Assembly: GCA_030323885.1 (NCBI GenBank)
Contig: CM059202.1
Span: 46,022,849 to 46,086,848, forward strand
DNA from: Branchipolynoe longqiensis
Taxonomy: Eukaryota; Annelida; Polychaeta; Phyllodocida; Polynoidae
Direction: 5' to 3'
Length of the DNA stretch: 64,000 nt
How positions within the stretch are numbered: position 1 is the first letter of the stretch; every line of letters begins with the position of its first letter. The position numbers and the translations under genes were made by a program. The notes below the pieces were generated by a model. It was not told the DNA's origin. It did not search any database and was given only the letters and a program-made list of their open reading frames with translations. Of the stretch, positions 1-10,383 are shown in pieces.

Positions 1-60
1 CTGTCAATATTGCATGACTTGTCTCCCTTTGTTTCTTATGAGTTCTGTTTTGGTATTTAG

Positions 61-92
61 TGTGGGTGGGTGGGTGGGGGGGGGGGGGGGGG
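61..92. repeat. GGGT / poly-G tract
   Basis: A short GGGT repeat runs into about 19 consecutive G. It is low-complexity sequence with no gene content and a likely site of length error in an assembly. Confidence 0.9.
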
Positions 93-307
93 AGACTGGC
101 AGACAGTTACCAGGATCCTCCTGATAGTAGTGAGTATAAGAGAAGTAACTGGAGACGGCCAAACAACCAGTTATTCTTCAATGTGATCTACATCATCAGA
201 GTGGTTGCAGCTGGGGAATATCTCAAAATATACCCATAGAAAGACAGAAAAGGGGGCAGCGCTCTTCCCAATGGGTTCCGCCGAGACACAATAAATACGG
301 CCTAAGC

Positions 308-862
308 GGAGGTGGTGCGGAGGTGGCGCTGAGGTGACACAGAGGAGGTGTGGAGGTGGTGCGGGGGTGGCACAGAGGTGGTGCGGAGGTGGCCCAGAGG
401 TGGTGCGGAGGTGGCACAGAGGTGGTGCGGAGATGGTACAGAGGTGGTGCAAAGGTGGTGCGGAGGAGGTGTGGGGGTGGCACAGAGGTGGTGTGGAGGT
501 GGCACAGAGGTGGTGCGGAGGTGGCATAGAGGTGGTGTGGAGGTGGTGCGGAGGTGGTGCAGAGGTGGTACAGAGGTGGCACAGAAGTGGTGTGGAGGTG
601 GCGCAGAGGTGGCACAGAGGTGGTGTGGAGTTGGTACAGAGGTGGTGCAGAGGTGGTGCAGAGGTGGTGCGAAGGTGGCGCAGAGGTGGTGCGGAGGTGG
701 TGTGGGGGTGGTGCAGAGGTGGTGCGGAGGTGGCGCAGAGGTGGTGCGGAGGTGGCACTGTGGCGCAGAGGTAGTGCGGAGGTGGCACAGAGGTGGTGCG
801 GAGGTGGCGGGGAGGTGGCACAGAGGGGTCGCACGGAGGTGGCACAGAGGTGGTGCGGAGGC
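308..862. repeat. 12-bp G-rich minisatellite
   Basis: About 46 tandem copies of a 12-bp motif alternate between gaggtggtgcgg and aggtggcacaga variants. Because 12 is a multiple of three, every frame that lacks a stop in the unit stays open on both strands, giving Pro/His/Leu-rich or Arg/Gly/Trp-rich frames. These frames are a by-product of the repeat and there is no start context or non-repetitive domain to support a gene. Confidence 0.92.
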
Positions 863-944
863 CGATTTTGAGAATACCTACATTACATGTCATGATAAAC
901 CTGCTTTGGTTTGAATCAACTGTGAACAAGCTGTGTAGGGCCTG

Positions 945-1112
945 GTTCCAGCAAGCAGTGTTTATCTATATTGGCGTAGAGTTGATGAACGTGGAGAGAA
1001 TACAAAAAAATACCACAAAAAGCTAAATGGCGGCCACTTGATCGTGGATGCTTTAGATTTTACTTTGAAAGTTAATTAATCTACATTATTTAATAAATTT
1101 ATCACTTCAAAA
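945..1112 (+). repeat. diverged interspersed repeat, copy 1
   Basis: It resembles 25935-26108 in the same orientation. Shared blocks include cctggttccag, gagagaatrcaaaaa, atggcg and a run of matching AT-rich sequence after it. The copies are clearly diverged and no coding capacity is visible. It could be an old MITE or LTR remnant. Confidence 0.5.
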
Positions 1113-1133
1113 ATAGTGTTCTATGATAGATAA

Positions 1134-1419
1134 CAGGGTCCGTAACCATGAGAAGATATGGAATTCAAGGCTATTTCAAAGCTTATCATGATAGGAATTC
1201 AAGACTATTTTCATTTAAATTTAAGGGGGGAAAATGCTAAGATGACGATCGGTGATTTCAGACTAATTTAGATCAGTGGGGACAGTTTAATAGAATTCAA
1301 GGCTTATCGAAACTAATTACCTAAAATAGGTTAACTTCAAAGCTTTTCAAGAGTTTGAAATGGGCCAAATGAAGTTCCAACACTTTTCAAGACTTTCCAG
1401 GCCCCGTACGGACCCTCAG
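1134..1419. mobile_element. hAT-like MITE (M9)
   Basis: The ends are inverted: cagggtccgtaac at the left and gtacggaccct at the right. The inside contains repeated ttcaaggctt and caaagctttt motifs and no open frame. CAGGG termini are typical of hAT elements. An 8-bp target duplication could not be read with certainty. Confidence 0.5.
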
Positions 1420-1736
1420 ATATAAGTATTTAAACAATCTATTTAGCATATTCAACGACAAATTCGGAGAATGGAGAATGTTTCAGTGAATGGCGGACTT
1501 ACGAGCGTGTCGCGTGGTCCAACCTCTGTTTTAATGCGAGTGAGTTTTGGCGGAAGACTCCCAGGCTGGATCCGCTCGAACCGAACCTGCACCTCGCCCT
1601 GCGAACGACAAGAAAACCGACACCGGTCAGAATGCACGCGACATAGTTTTTAACATTTTCATGGCCATACATTACACAAAGAATACTCCTTTTTCAGACC
1701 ATCTCCCAAACCCGACGCCATGCTCCACTTAGTTAT

Positions 1737-1960
1737 GGTTGGTTGTTGGAGTTTTACATCCTCCTTCCCTCTCTTCCCTCTCTTCCCTCCGCCTCTTCAT
1801 CCATACTCCTCCTTCTCTCCCCATCCCTCTTCTACCTGTTCCTGCCCTTCCCTATTTTCGTCCATACTGCTCCTTCTCTCCCTTTCTCCTCCCTCTGTTC
1901 CCCCATTTTCCTTCCCTCTCCTCCCCTCCCCTAGGATGTAAAACAACAACAAACAAACAA
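1737..1960. repeat. CT-rich block between inverted SINE-A tails
   Basis: The left edge (1737-1762) is a SINE-A tail on the minus strand and the right edge (1934-1960) is a SINE-A tail on the plus strand, ending aaaacaacaacaaacaaac. Between them sit about 170 bp of CT-rich sequence. That block is an inverted copy of 12578-12749 with only about two differences visible over roughly 165 bp. The Ser/Pro/Leu-rich frames here are composition effects. Confidence 0.75.
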
Positions 1961-2057
1961 ACTCACCCAAAACACTGTGAAGCTGCACAATCGAATCGTT
2001 CCAATGAGCGTGTACCAAGCACTCTGCACCCACCTGTCAGACAATGCGCCCCATGGA

Positions 2058-2110
2058 GAGGTGGGTGTGGGTAGGGTGATTACACCAGGGAGCCTAGGTA
2101 GCGTAATTTC
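2058..2110 (+). mobile_element. SINE-B fragment
   Basis: A short piece matching gggagcctaggtgg and its upstream flank in SINE-B. It is diverged and stops where a SINE-A fragment begins. Confidence 0.55.
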
Positions 2111-2120
2111 TGTTTGTTGT

Positions 2121-2256
2121 TGAGCACCAGACTAGGAAGCGACAAGTGTCAATTTTTAAGTCATTGGTTTGACTCGACCAGGGTTCGAACCCACGACCCC
2201 ATGATCTACCAGCACGGGAGATGGACGCTCTAAATCATTCGGCCATCCTGTCTGGT
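2121..2256 (-). mobile_element. SINE-A head fragment, head type 2
   Basis: Reverse-strand head and start of body. The tRNA-like B box (ggttcgaacccacg) and the type 2 head (gggatggccgaat... on the minus strand, ending at tctggt) are present; the downstream body and tail are missing. Confidence 0.8.
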
Positions 2257-2834
2257 CAGGTAGTGCAATAGCTAGCATGCTAGTGCCACAGTGGCAAGGT
2301 GTGGGTAGCCGCCTTTGATACTGGTGTAATTATTAAACATTTATTGCAGTTTGGTGCTTTTGCTGTTGTAAGGACAAGCAACAATGGTAGACTGGCCGTT
2401 ATGATAATTTATTACATCAACAAGTATGATCCACCTTTCAATAATATATCTATATAGGCAAATGGCTGGGCAAACCCGCCCTACCGATCAATTAGAATAA
2501 ACAGTAACAAGAACATAAGAAAAATACAACAACAAAAAACCAAGACAAGCCGGCCCCGATAACTGGCTACGGTGCTGGACGGGTGGGTAGTGACGAGCCA
2601 AACCAAGGCCAAGGCGGAAGGGGACCCAGACGCCCCTTGGCAGATTGAACTAGAACCTGCCGATCTCGATCGTGGCGCCGACTAGGGCATCTCAACTCTC
2701 CCGCCCGAACCATCCGTTAACCTGGCGGATCGCACCTATCTCTACCGGAGCCCACAACGGCTCCCAACCTGATGCACCCTACACCCGTATATACAAGTAT
2801 ATATGCAGTATAAATCCTACTACGCTCGAAAATA
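2257..2834. other. unassigned single-copy stretch
   Basis: I see no gene, RNA or internal repeat. A few AT-rich and CA-rich patches occur. The open frames are short and have no recognisable domain. Confidence 0.5.
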
Positions 2835-3002
2835 GGGTGATGGAAATATTTCGCCTCAAGCGGGAATCGAACACACATCACTTGCATTCTGGGACAGTGT
2901 GCTAACCATTACACCACCTAGTCTCCCTAATGTCACCACACTACCTACACCCACCTGTCTATGCGGCTCCTTGCCTGAGAGGTCAGTGCAGACCACTACA
3001 GT
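2835..3002 (-). mobile_element. SINE-B, partial
   Basis: Read on the minus strand it runs from the gaccactac / cctctcaggcaagg side through gtgtaatggttagcacac (A-box-like) and ttcgattcccgc (B-box-like) to tttccatcaccc. It lacks the distal ~130 bp seen in the fuller copies at 33280 and 42063. Confidence 0.75.
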
Positions 3003-3142
3003 AGGTTTCCCAGGCGCATGTCCAGAATTTTGGTGTGCACGCCAAAATGAATCTGGCATGTTTTCACTTCAAAAACCCGCAAAGTTATACCCACTGAAAA
3101 TAACATTTAATTCAAGCTGAAGTAAAATCGATTACAAAGAGA

Positions 3143-3562
3143 AACTTAATATATTCATATACAATGAAACACGTCAGACAATCGCAGCCATCTGACTACG
3201 CAACGTTAAACCCAATCAATGCCGCGTCCAGGGTCCCATCGACAAAACAAACAGACACATTGTATTTACGAAAACAACCCGTCAGCAGGCAGCGTCAATA
3301 CAGCGCTCTAGGGCTTTTGTTATTTGTTCTTATTTCCTATTTGTTGTTATTTAATAGAAACCTAATATATTCATATACAATGAAACACGTCAGACAATCG
3401 CAGCCATCTGACTACGCAACTTTAAACCCAACGAACGTCCAGTGTCCCATCGACAAAACAAACAGACACATTCTATTTACGAAAGCAACCCGTCAGCAGG
3501 CAGCGTCAATACAGCGCTCTAGGGCTCTTGTTATTTGTTCTTATTTCCTATTTGTTGTTATT
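3143..3562. repeat. two-copy tandem duplication, ~215 bp unit
   Basis: The segment from cttaatatattcatatac to tttgttgttattta occurs twice in tandem (about 3143-3357 and 3358-3562) with a ~10-bp indel and a few substitutions. A 157-codon frame spans both copies but carries the same peptide twice and has no domain, so I do not call it a gene. Confidence 0.85.
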
Positions 3563-3619
3563 TATCTTCTCCGAAAAACAACCACACCTGGCTTTCGTTG
3601 CTTTGTATATATGTTGTTT

Positions 3620-3935
3620 TGCATTCTCTGTGTGTGAGAGAGCGTGAGTGAGTGTGTGACTGTGGGTGAGTATGTGTGAGAGTATGTGTAAGTGTGAATG
3701 TGTGGGTGGGTGAGTGTGTGTGTGTAAGTGTGAGTGTGTAAGTGTGTGAGTATTTAACCGTGTGTGTCTGTGAGTGTGTGTGTGTCTGTGAGTGTGTGTG
3801 TCCCTGTGAGTGCATGTGTAAGGGTGTGCGTGCGTAAGTGTGTGTGATTGTGTAAGTGTGTGAGTGTGTGTGAGTGTGTATTAGAGTGTGTGTGTGCATG
3901 TGTAAGTGTGTGTGTGTATGTGAGTGTGTTTTCTT
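3620..3935. repeat. TG-rich microsatellite
   Basis: Degenerate (GTGAGTGTGTGT)n. Thr/His-rich frames on the reverse strand are products of the repeat. Confidence 0.92.
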
Positions 3936-4106
3936 AGAGTGAAAATCGCTCAGGGCGGCAGTTTGCACAGATTAGCGCTAAGACCCGCCAGTTGCCATGA
4001 CAACCACGTGGTTACCTTGGTAACGAGATTAGAGCCGTCGGGTGAGAGAGTGTTGGGGGGGGGGGGGCTGAAGATGGCTCCTGGTATAGGTGTCCTACAG
4101 TCATAG

Positions 4107-4523
4107 GCAATACCGGTGTCGCAGTTTAAATTCTCCGTGGGTTTACATTCTATGCGGAGGTTCTGTGCATGCGTCAAAATCGAACGGCATTTCCGCCAAA
4201 TTTGGCATATTCGATTAATCAACTTGGATCACCTGAGCCATTTGTTGGCGCTTGCACACATCCTACAGACTCGGGTTGAATAATGGAATACGCTTCTCCA
4301 CACTCGGGGTGGGGAAAATGGCGGTTTAATCCAAAACTTGTTTTTGTTTTTCTTTGGTTTTGTTTACATAACACATGTTTTTATCAACTCCACTCGCGGT
4401 GTTCTATTTGAATTTCTAGCAACTCGGGTGATCTGAGTCACCTGGGTCGTGCTAATCGAATACGCAGAACCCCAAGCGTAGAACGTAAACCCACGGAGAA
4501 TCTAAACCGCGACACCGGCATTC
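4107..4523. mobile_element. MITE with ~48-bp TIRs (M7)
   Basis: The left end (gcaataccggtgtcgcagtt) and the reverse complement of the right end (gaatgccggtgtcgcggttt) match for about 48 bp, through ctccgtgggtttac. The interior is non-coding. Superfamily unknown because a target duplication is not clear. Confidence 0.7.
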
Positions 4524-4535
4524 CCAGTTCCGCTG

Positions 4536-6065
4536 GTCCCTCAGGGAGGACTGAAGCTGTGACCCAGCACGTCGCTTACAGGTGGAAGGTGAGGTAGGTG
4601 CCACTCCCAGCCAGAAACGTCCCTATAGACCCTACACCCTAAACTCACTCTGCACCGATAACCACACGCCACCTGATGACCAAACTTGTTACGGTTCTTG
4701 CCATACATTTGTTTCTAACGCAGATTGCAATGAAATTGTCCAAGCACATATTTTATATTAGATATAAATACCACTCTGGATGTTTGTTCACCACCTCCCA
4801 CCTAGCTTGGTCCCCAGCCACGGACAAGCAGTCCTAATGGTGCAGTCACACTATGAGGTAATGGCCAACGTGAGTCCGACGTGGGCGACTTTAGAAAAAC
4901 CCGACGTGATATGCAAATACGGGGCCAAGTTGGACGACACCGCGGCGTGGTCGACGTGGATGTAACGATGGTATAACGTCGTCGGAACGACAGAGGACAT
5001 AAAAGAAATTAATTTGGCGAATGAGATCCTAACGTGGTCGACGTGATCGTGACAGGGCTTCGATGAGGCTCCGATGAGACTCGAACGTCATCGGAACGAC
5101 ACCGGAACGGGACTTTGACGAGGCCGTAACAGGGCTTTGATGTGACCGTAACGGGGCTTCGACGAGACTCCGACGTCATGGAAACGACACCGGAACATGG
5201 TCTAGTAACCGCCCCACCCGATGTTCAGACCACGCTAGACGATCGTTTATCAACGTCGCCAGCGTGACTGTGAGGCGACGTTAACCTGACGTAGATGACT
5301 TGGTCATAACGAGAGCCTAATGTGACCATAACGCAAACGTCTTATCAACTCGTCGAGCTACGTCGAAGTTTTTTCAACATGTCCAAAACCTCGACGTCCT
5401 CCGACGAGAGTCGACGAGAGTGAACGTGATGTGACGAGAGCTTAACATGACTAACGTGACTTTAACGTGACCCGACGTAATAACAAAAAGTCACCCACGT
5501 CGGAGTCACGTTGGCCATTACGTCGTAGTTTGACTGCACCATTAGTAGGCTTGGCATAAACCATTACCACATCGGACCATATATGGAAGACCTGTATGGA
5601 AGGACCAGTGTAGTTGTTCCTCTATGTGGCATGCGCTACTCTGCGACGGGTTGTCATCAAGGCATTAAGCCCATAGGCCATCAATTTATTAAGCCTATAA
5701 CATATACCAATACAGGCATCTATTTTTTAATTGATATTTACATTCCCTAAATATACATAATTCAAATAAAACTTTCAAAGTGAGATGCCGATACATAGTT
5801 ATTGCACAATATAACCGTGAATCGGGCCTATGGGCTTAACACCTTATCTGCTCCATCGCAGAGTAGCGCATGTGCGGAGGAACACCTACACTGGTCCCGG
5901 TGACTTAAGCCTTTTCGCCAAGAGTAAGGACTGCTTGTCCGTGGCTGGGGACCAAGCTCCACCTCCCCCCCCCTGCCCACGCACACACTTCTGCTATGTA
6001 AGCTGAAGCTGTGACCCGGCATGCTGGGTCTCAGCTTCAGTCCTTCCTGAGGGACCAGCGGAACT
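4536..6065. repeat. broken large inverted duplication
   Basis: Blocks on the left recur inverted on the right in mirror order: gttccgctggtccctcag (4537 and ~6048), the cttggtccccagccacgg block (~4804 and ~5945), accagtgtag-ttgttcctc (~5608 and ~5890) and ttaagcccatagg (~5667 and ~5828). The left arm is interrupted by the foldback element at 4834-5545, and the arms otherwise differ by insertions and deletions. Confidence 0.7.
4834..5545. mobile_element. foldback / MITE with ~50-bp TIRs (M8)
   Basis: The left terminus ctaatggtgcagtcacacta and the inverted right terminus ctaatggtgcagtcaaacta match for about 50 bp, through taatggccaacgtga and tccgacgtgg. The interior is unusually rich in cgacgt, tcgacga and taacgtga motifs, so CpG is frequent, and it has no coding frame. 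It sits inside the left arm of the inverted duplication and is therefore younger than it. Confidence 0.75.
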
Positions 6066-6129
6066 CAGAATACCCGTATTATGGTATATATGTATGCTTG
6101 TATTTGTTTGTTTGTGTATGTATGTCACA

Positions 6130-6957
6130 CTGCATCCGTCCAGAACACTGATGCAGTGTACCCACCAGACACAGGATGCCACTAATCAGGCACACTGCAT
6201 TTACCCAGAACACTGATGCAGTGTACCCACCAGACACAGGATGCCACTAATCAGGCACACCGCATTTACCCAGAACACTGGTGCAGTGTACACACCAGAC
6301 ACAGGAGGCCACTAATCAGGCACACTGCATTTATCCAGAACACTGGTGCAGTGTACACACCAGACACAAGAGGCCACTAATCAGGCACACCACATTTACC
6401 CAGAACACTGGTGCAGTGTACACACCAGACACAGGAGGCCACTAATCAGGCACACTGCATTAATCCAGAACACTGGTGCAGTGTACACACCAGACACAGG
6501 AGGCCACTAATCAGGCACACTGCATCAATCCAGAACACTGGTGCAGTGTACACACCAGACACAGGCCACTAATCAGGCACACTGCATCAATCCAGAACAC
6601 TGGTGCAGTGTACACACCAGACACAGGCCACTAATCAGGCACACTGCATCAATCCAGAACACTGGTGCAGTGTACACACCAGACACAGGCCACTAATCAG
6701 GCACACTGCATCAATCCAGAACACTGGTGCAGTGTACACACCAGACACAGGAGGCCACTAATCAGGCACACTGCATTTATCCAGAACACTGGTGCAGTGT
6801 ACACACCAGACACAAGAGGCCACTAATCAGGCACACTGCATTAATCCAGAACACTGGTGCAGTGTACACACCAAACACAGGAGGTCACAAATCAGGCTCC
6901 CGGCCCTGCTAGGGTGGGATGAAGCACACTGCATCAACCTAGAATACTGGTGCACTA
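6130..6957. repeat. ~65-bp satellite with a dyad in each unit
   Basis: About 12-13 tandem copies. Units are 65 bp, with a 62-bp variant that lacks "gag" in acaggaggccac. Each unit contains cacactgcat followed ~16-20 bp later by atgcagtgta, so each can fold into a short hairpin. Confidence 0.92.
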
Positions 6958-6960
6958 CAA

Positions 6961-7289
6961 TTTGTTTGTTTGTTGTTTTACATCCTAGCAACATGGAAGG
7001 TAATATCAGGATGGGTACCGACTTGTGACAGTGCGCAACGATGGCGACTTTATTGTGCTGTCCAACTGGGACACCAGGCCACTGACACCATGAACCGATA
7101 TCCTACACAGTCACATTATCCTGATACTGAGCTAACCAGTGCTTCTCCTATCCTATTAATGCCGACCGCCAGGCTAGGTAACGACAAGTATCAATTGTAT
7201 AGGTCTTTGGTTTGACTCTGCAGGGGTTCGAATTCCTGACCTTCCATACAGGAAGCCTGCGCTCTACCGATTCAGCCAATGCGTCCGGT
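6961..7289 (-). mobile_element. SINE-A, near complete, head type 1
   Basis: Minus strand: type 1 head (ccggacgcattggctgaat..., B box ggaattcgaaccc) at 7289, body, and tail ending in aaacaacaaacaaac at 6961. It abuts the 65-bp satellite directly. Confidence 0.88.
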
Positions 7290-7291
7290 CC

Positions 7292-7382
7292 TAGCAGCAC
7301 TATAAAGTCACCATGAGTGCATCCTGTGACAAGTCAGTACATGTCTTGATATAATCATAGATATTGTTAGGATGTAAAATGC
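7292..7382 (+). mobile_element. SINE-A tail fragment
   Basis: It contains the distal body motif gcagcactataaagtcacca and the end ttaggatgtaaaa. It lies back to back with the preceding minus-strand copy. Confidence 0.75.
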
Positions 7383-7418
7383 CAACAAACCAGTTACATG
7401 ACACAATACTATTTTCCT

Positions 7419-8395
7419 GGAGGAGGGTGTGTGATGAAAATGGGAAATATTGCGCGCATAGCGGGAATCGAACCCACATCTCTTGAGTAGACTACATCAC
7501 CGTTCCAGCGGTGCGGTGCATTGTGGGATGCGTCAGAGCAAAACATACCCGCGAGAAGCACATGGCACATGCTAATACTCTGGGTGCAGCTATGAAATGT
7601 GCTAGTTTCAGCTCATCTCAGCTCTTGTTTGAAACATAGAATACCAACTAAAAATATATATATAATAAATTAAGATATTAATCTTTTATCCAGCATTGCA
7701 TTTACATCAATATAATATGCACATCTTATGCCATTTGCATTTCGATTTAGACAAATCTGGGCACTCAGACTAGTGTTAGAGCCATAGTCAGAGTCAGTTT
7801 TACTTATTTTATTCATGTTTTTATTTATATCCTATGGTTAATGACATATCTAGAACTAGAAAATCAGTAGGGTTAATCAAATATTGGTTATATATTTCTC
7901 TGAAACAAGTGTATGTTGACACATTTGGCATTTTAATATTTAGAACAAGAATTAATAATGGTGATGTGGATATCACTGATTGTTTTATGTGGAATTGTAT
8001 GTTTCTTAGCTCAAAATGTTTAACTATGGCTAGTTTTGTCTTAGCTATATTCATCAGATCATTATTTTGCATGTGTGCATACATGTTTATGCCAAATTGT
8101 TATGTATTTCTATTCATTTTAATGAAATCAAAGTTTTTCCCTATGCATATCGACAAACTCAATGGCCATTCGCATTTGCTTTGCTGCCAACGCCTTTTTC
8201 AGCGCATGCGCAGTCGGAACCGTGATCCCATATATTCTGGGCCAGTATCCTAACCATTACACCACATAGGTTCCCTGATTTCACCACCCTACCCATGCCT
8301 AACTGTCTATGCGGCTCCTTGCCTGATGTCACTGACGACCACTACACTCGCCCCCCCCCTGGAATTGTAAGTCTTTTAAATGGTCATTGAATGCT
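7419..8395 (-). mobile_element. SINE-B interrupted by a 720-bp element
   Basis: The piece at 7419-7487 (gtgatgaaaatgggaaatat to cccacatctctt) continues at about 8232-8395 (attctgggccagtatcctaa to cctggaattgtaagtctttt). The break is filled by the element at 7500-8222. The far end includes the attccagg / cttacagttaca segment that marks a full-length unit. Confidence 0.75.
7500..8222 (-). mobile_element. ~720-bp non-autonomous element, copy 1
   Basis: It is a diverged inverted copy of 37131-37882. Shared blocks include gcattgtgggatgcg, gctatgaaatgtgctagttt, ctgagatgagctgaaacta in the other copy, and gcgcatgcgc near the other end. The ends are short inverted sequences (caccgttcc / ggaaccgtg). 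It is inserted in a SINE-B. An AT-rich frame (139 codons) crosses it but shows no domain and is not kept in the other copy. The strand is arbitrary, opposite to copy 2. Confidence 0.75.
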
Positions 8396-8397
8396 TA

Positions 8398-8400
8398 CAG

Positions 8401-8431
<31 letters not shown>

Positions 8432-8473
8432 CATACATACATACATACATACATACATACATACATACATACA
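8398..8473. repeat. (ACAT)n microsatellite
   Basis: About 19 uninterrupted tetranucleotide copies, placed at the end of the SINE-B where that family has tacatacatac. It probably grew from that seed. Confidence 0.95.
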
Positions 8474-8669
8474 ATGCACTTACACATCTCTAAATCGGAA
8501 CATGTTTGCTGTGTTACTCAATAATAGAATCAGAGCGAATCACATCCTGTCAATGGAACCCACAAAGAAGACACTGCATTGACCGGACAGACTGACATTG
8601 TGTGTCTTAAATGTCTTAAGGATGGACGCCAGGTGCCACCTGGTGGACATCGGCCGAACTAAATCCACT

Positions 8670-8800
8670 CTCATTCACACACGCATACCCACACTCACAC
8701 ATACGCACACTCACGCACATACTTACACACACATATACTCACACACACACTCACGCGCACACATAAACTCAAACACATACATGTATACACACACTGCAGC
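8670..8800. repeat. CA-rich microsatellite
   Basis: Degenerate cacacactcacgcacat repeats; no gene. Confidence 0.85.
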
Positions 8801-8884
8801 GCCCATCCTTTCACCCAACAACTACGAGAGCCGGGCAGTGCGCTGAGGTGGGCGATACCCCCGGTAAGAACCTACACTGAACTA

Positions 8885-9410
8885 GAGGTGGAGGGTGGGA
8901 ACGGCGTGGGAGAGGAGGAAGGGGAGGAGGAGGAGGAGGAGGAGGAGGAGGAGGAGGGAAGGGGCGAAGGGGGGAAGGAGGGGAGAAGGGGGAGGAGGGG
9001 GATAAGGAGGAGGGGTAGGAGAAGGGGGAGAAGGGAGAGGGCGAAGAGGGGGAGAGAGGGACGGGAAGAGGGAGAGAGGGAGAGAGGAGGGAGGGGGGAA
9101 GAGGGAGAGAGGGAGGGGAGGAAGAGGGAGAGAGGGGGGGGAAGAGGGAGAGAGGGAGGGGGAAGAGGGAGAGAGGGAGGGGGAAGAGGGAGAGAAGGAG
9201 GGGAAGAGGGAGAGAGGGAGGGGGAAGAGGGAGAGATGGAGGGGAAGAGGGAGAGAGGGAGGGGAAGAGGGCGAGATGGAGGGGAAGAGGGGGCGAGGGG
9301 AGGGGGAAGGGGAACAGGGGAGGGTAGGTGCGGGGGGGAGGAGGGGAAATGGAAGGGAATGCCAGGAGGGGTAGGGGGCAAGGAAGAGAGAGAGGGAGGG
9401 GAAGAGGGGC
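8885..9410. repeat. homopurine minisatellite (GA/G-rich)
   Basis: Almost pure purine on the plus strand for ~520 bp, with a ~20-bp unit gaagagggagagagggaggg repeated in the middle. Long Glu/Gly/Arg and Ser/Pro/Leu frames are composition artefacts. Such tracts can form triplex DNA and stall polymerases. Confidence 0.92.
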
Positions 9411-10383
9411 CTTTTTTGCTATCCGGACCGCACTTCGTCCACACCTCTCTCTATCTCCTCTCTGCTGGCCATGCTCCTCCTTGATAATGTCTGAAAAGAG
9501 TTCCGCCAGTATTTCACTTTCTACTCTTACTCTGTCCGTGTCTTTGGCTCATGGGCTGGTCACCATAGAGCAAATAGACACGGTGCTTTGACTCAACTCT
9601 CATTTCTCTTTCCTATACTCTACCCTTTTTTCTTTCTCCCGGGCTTACTTCTCCCCCTGAACAAGGGTGTTGTTTGCTTGGGTGGGGCCCTTTACCTTAT
9701 CGTTTCTCTCGCGTTGTTCTTGTTGCTGGAACCGCTGGACCCACCTTTACCCGTCCCTTCCTCCTGAACCCTTGTTGCTGCCGACTGGATATGAGTGCTG
9801 TGCTACCGCCGGACCGGAGTGATTTAGGGCCGCCCCAACAATTCGTCGTTTAATTGATTGATTGGTGGTTGCTTTAATTGTCGTAAAGACATCCCCAGCT
9901 TTTACAACTGTCCCACCAGAAGATTAATCTTCAACCAAAGATTGGACCGATTTATCGGTGCCTCTCTATATTGCTGCAGTTCTGCAGCCGGTAACCGTTG
10001 TAAGGTTACGAACCCCCCCAGAAGTCAAGGGACGGGAAGAGGGGAGTGGGGAAGGAGGAGGGGAGGGGGAGTGGGAGGGGAGGGGGAGTGGGAGGGGCCG
10101 GAGAGGGATTCCCCATGGCCATCCCTGCCACTCCCCCCACCCCCTACGCAACCATCTGGGATGGCCGGGGCCTGTTCTGTAAGCCCCGCCTCTGGGGCGG
10201 TGGCCTCTGGTCTGGGCCCTGCCCACCCGGTTGCAGACACCCTGGAGGAGTCAGTCGGCGCTCGGCTGGAGGAGGGCAGAGCTCACGGCTTCCAGCCGCC
10301 CTGTCCTCCTCCACCTCCTCCTCCAGTGTCTGAGTGAGGGAGCAACAGCAACCACAAAGATTCTATTATACAATGTAATATAT
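9411..10383. other. unassigned stretch with purine patches
   Basis: No gene or repeat family recognised. A purine-rich patch lies at about 10030-10110 and a Gly/Pro-biased GC-rich patch at 10110-10330. Frames of 70-160 codons here overlap these patches and lack domains. Confidence 0.45.

Noticed and set aside
3164..3637. 157-codon frame with an apparent duplicated domain
   Set aside because: The duplication is at DNA level (215-bp tandem) and the peptide has no domain.
7834..8253. 139-codon plus-strand frame as a membrane protein
   Set aside because: It is AT-rich, hydrophobic by composition, and not kept in the second copy of the same element at 37131-37882.
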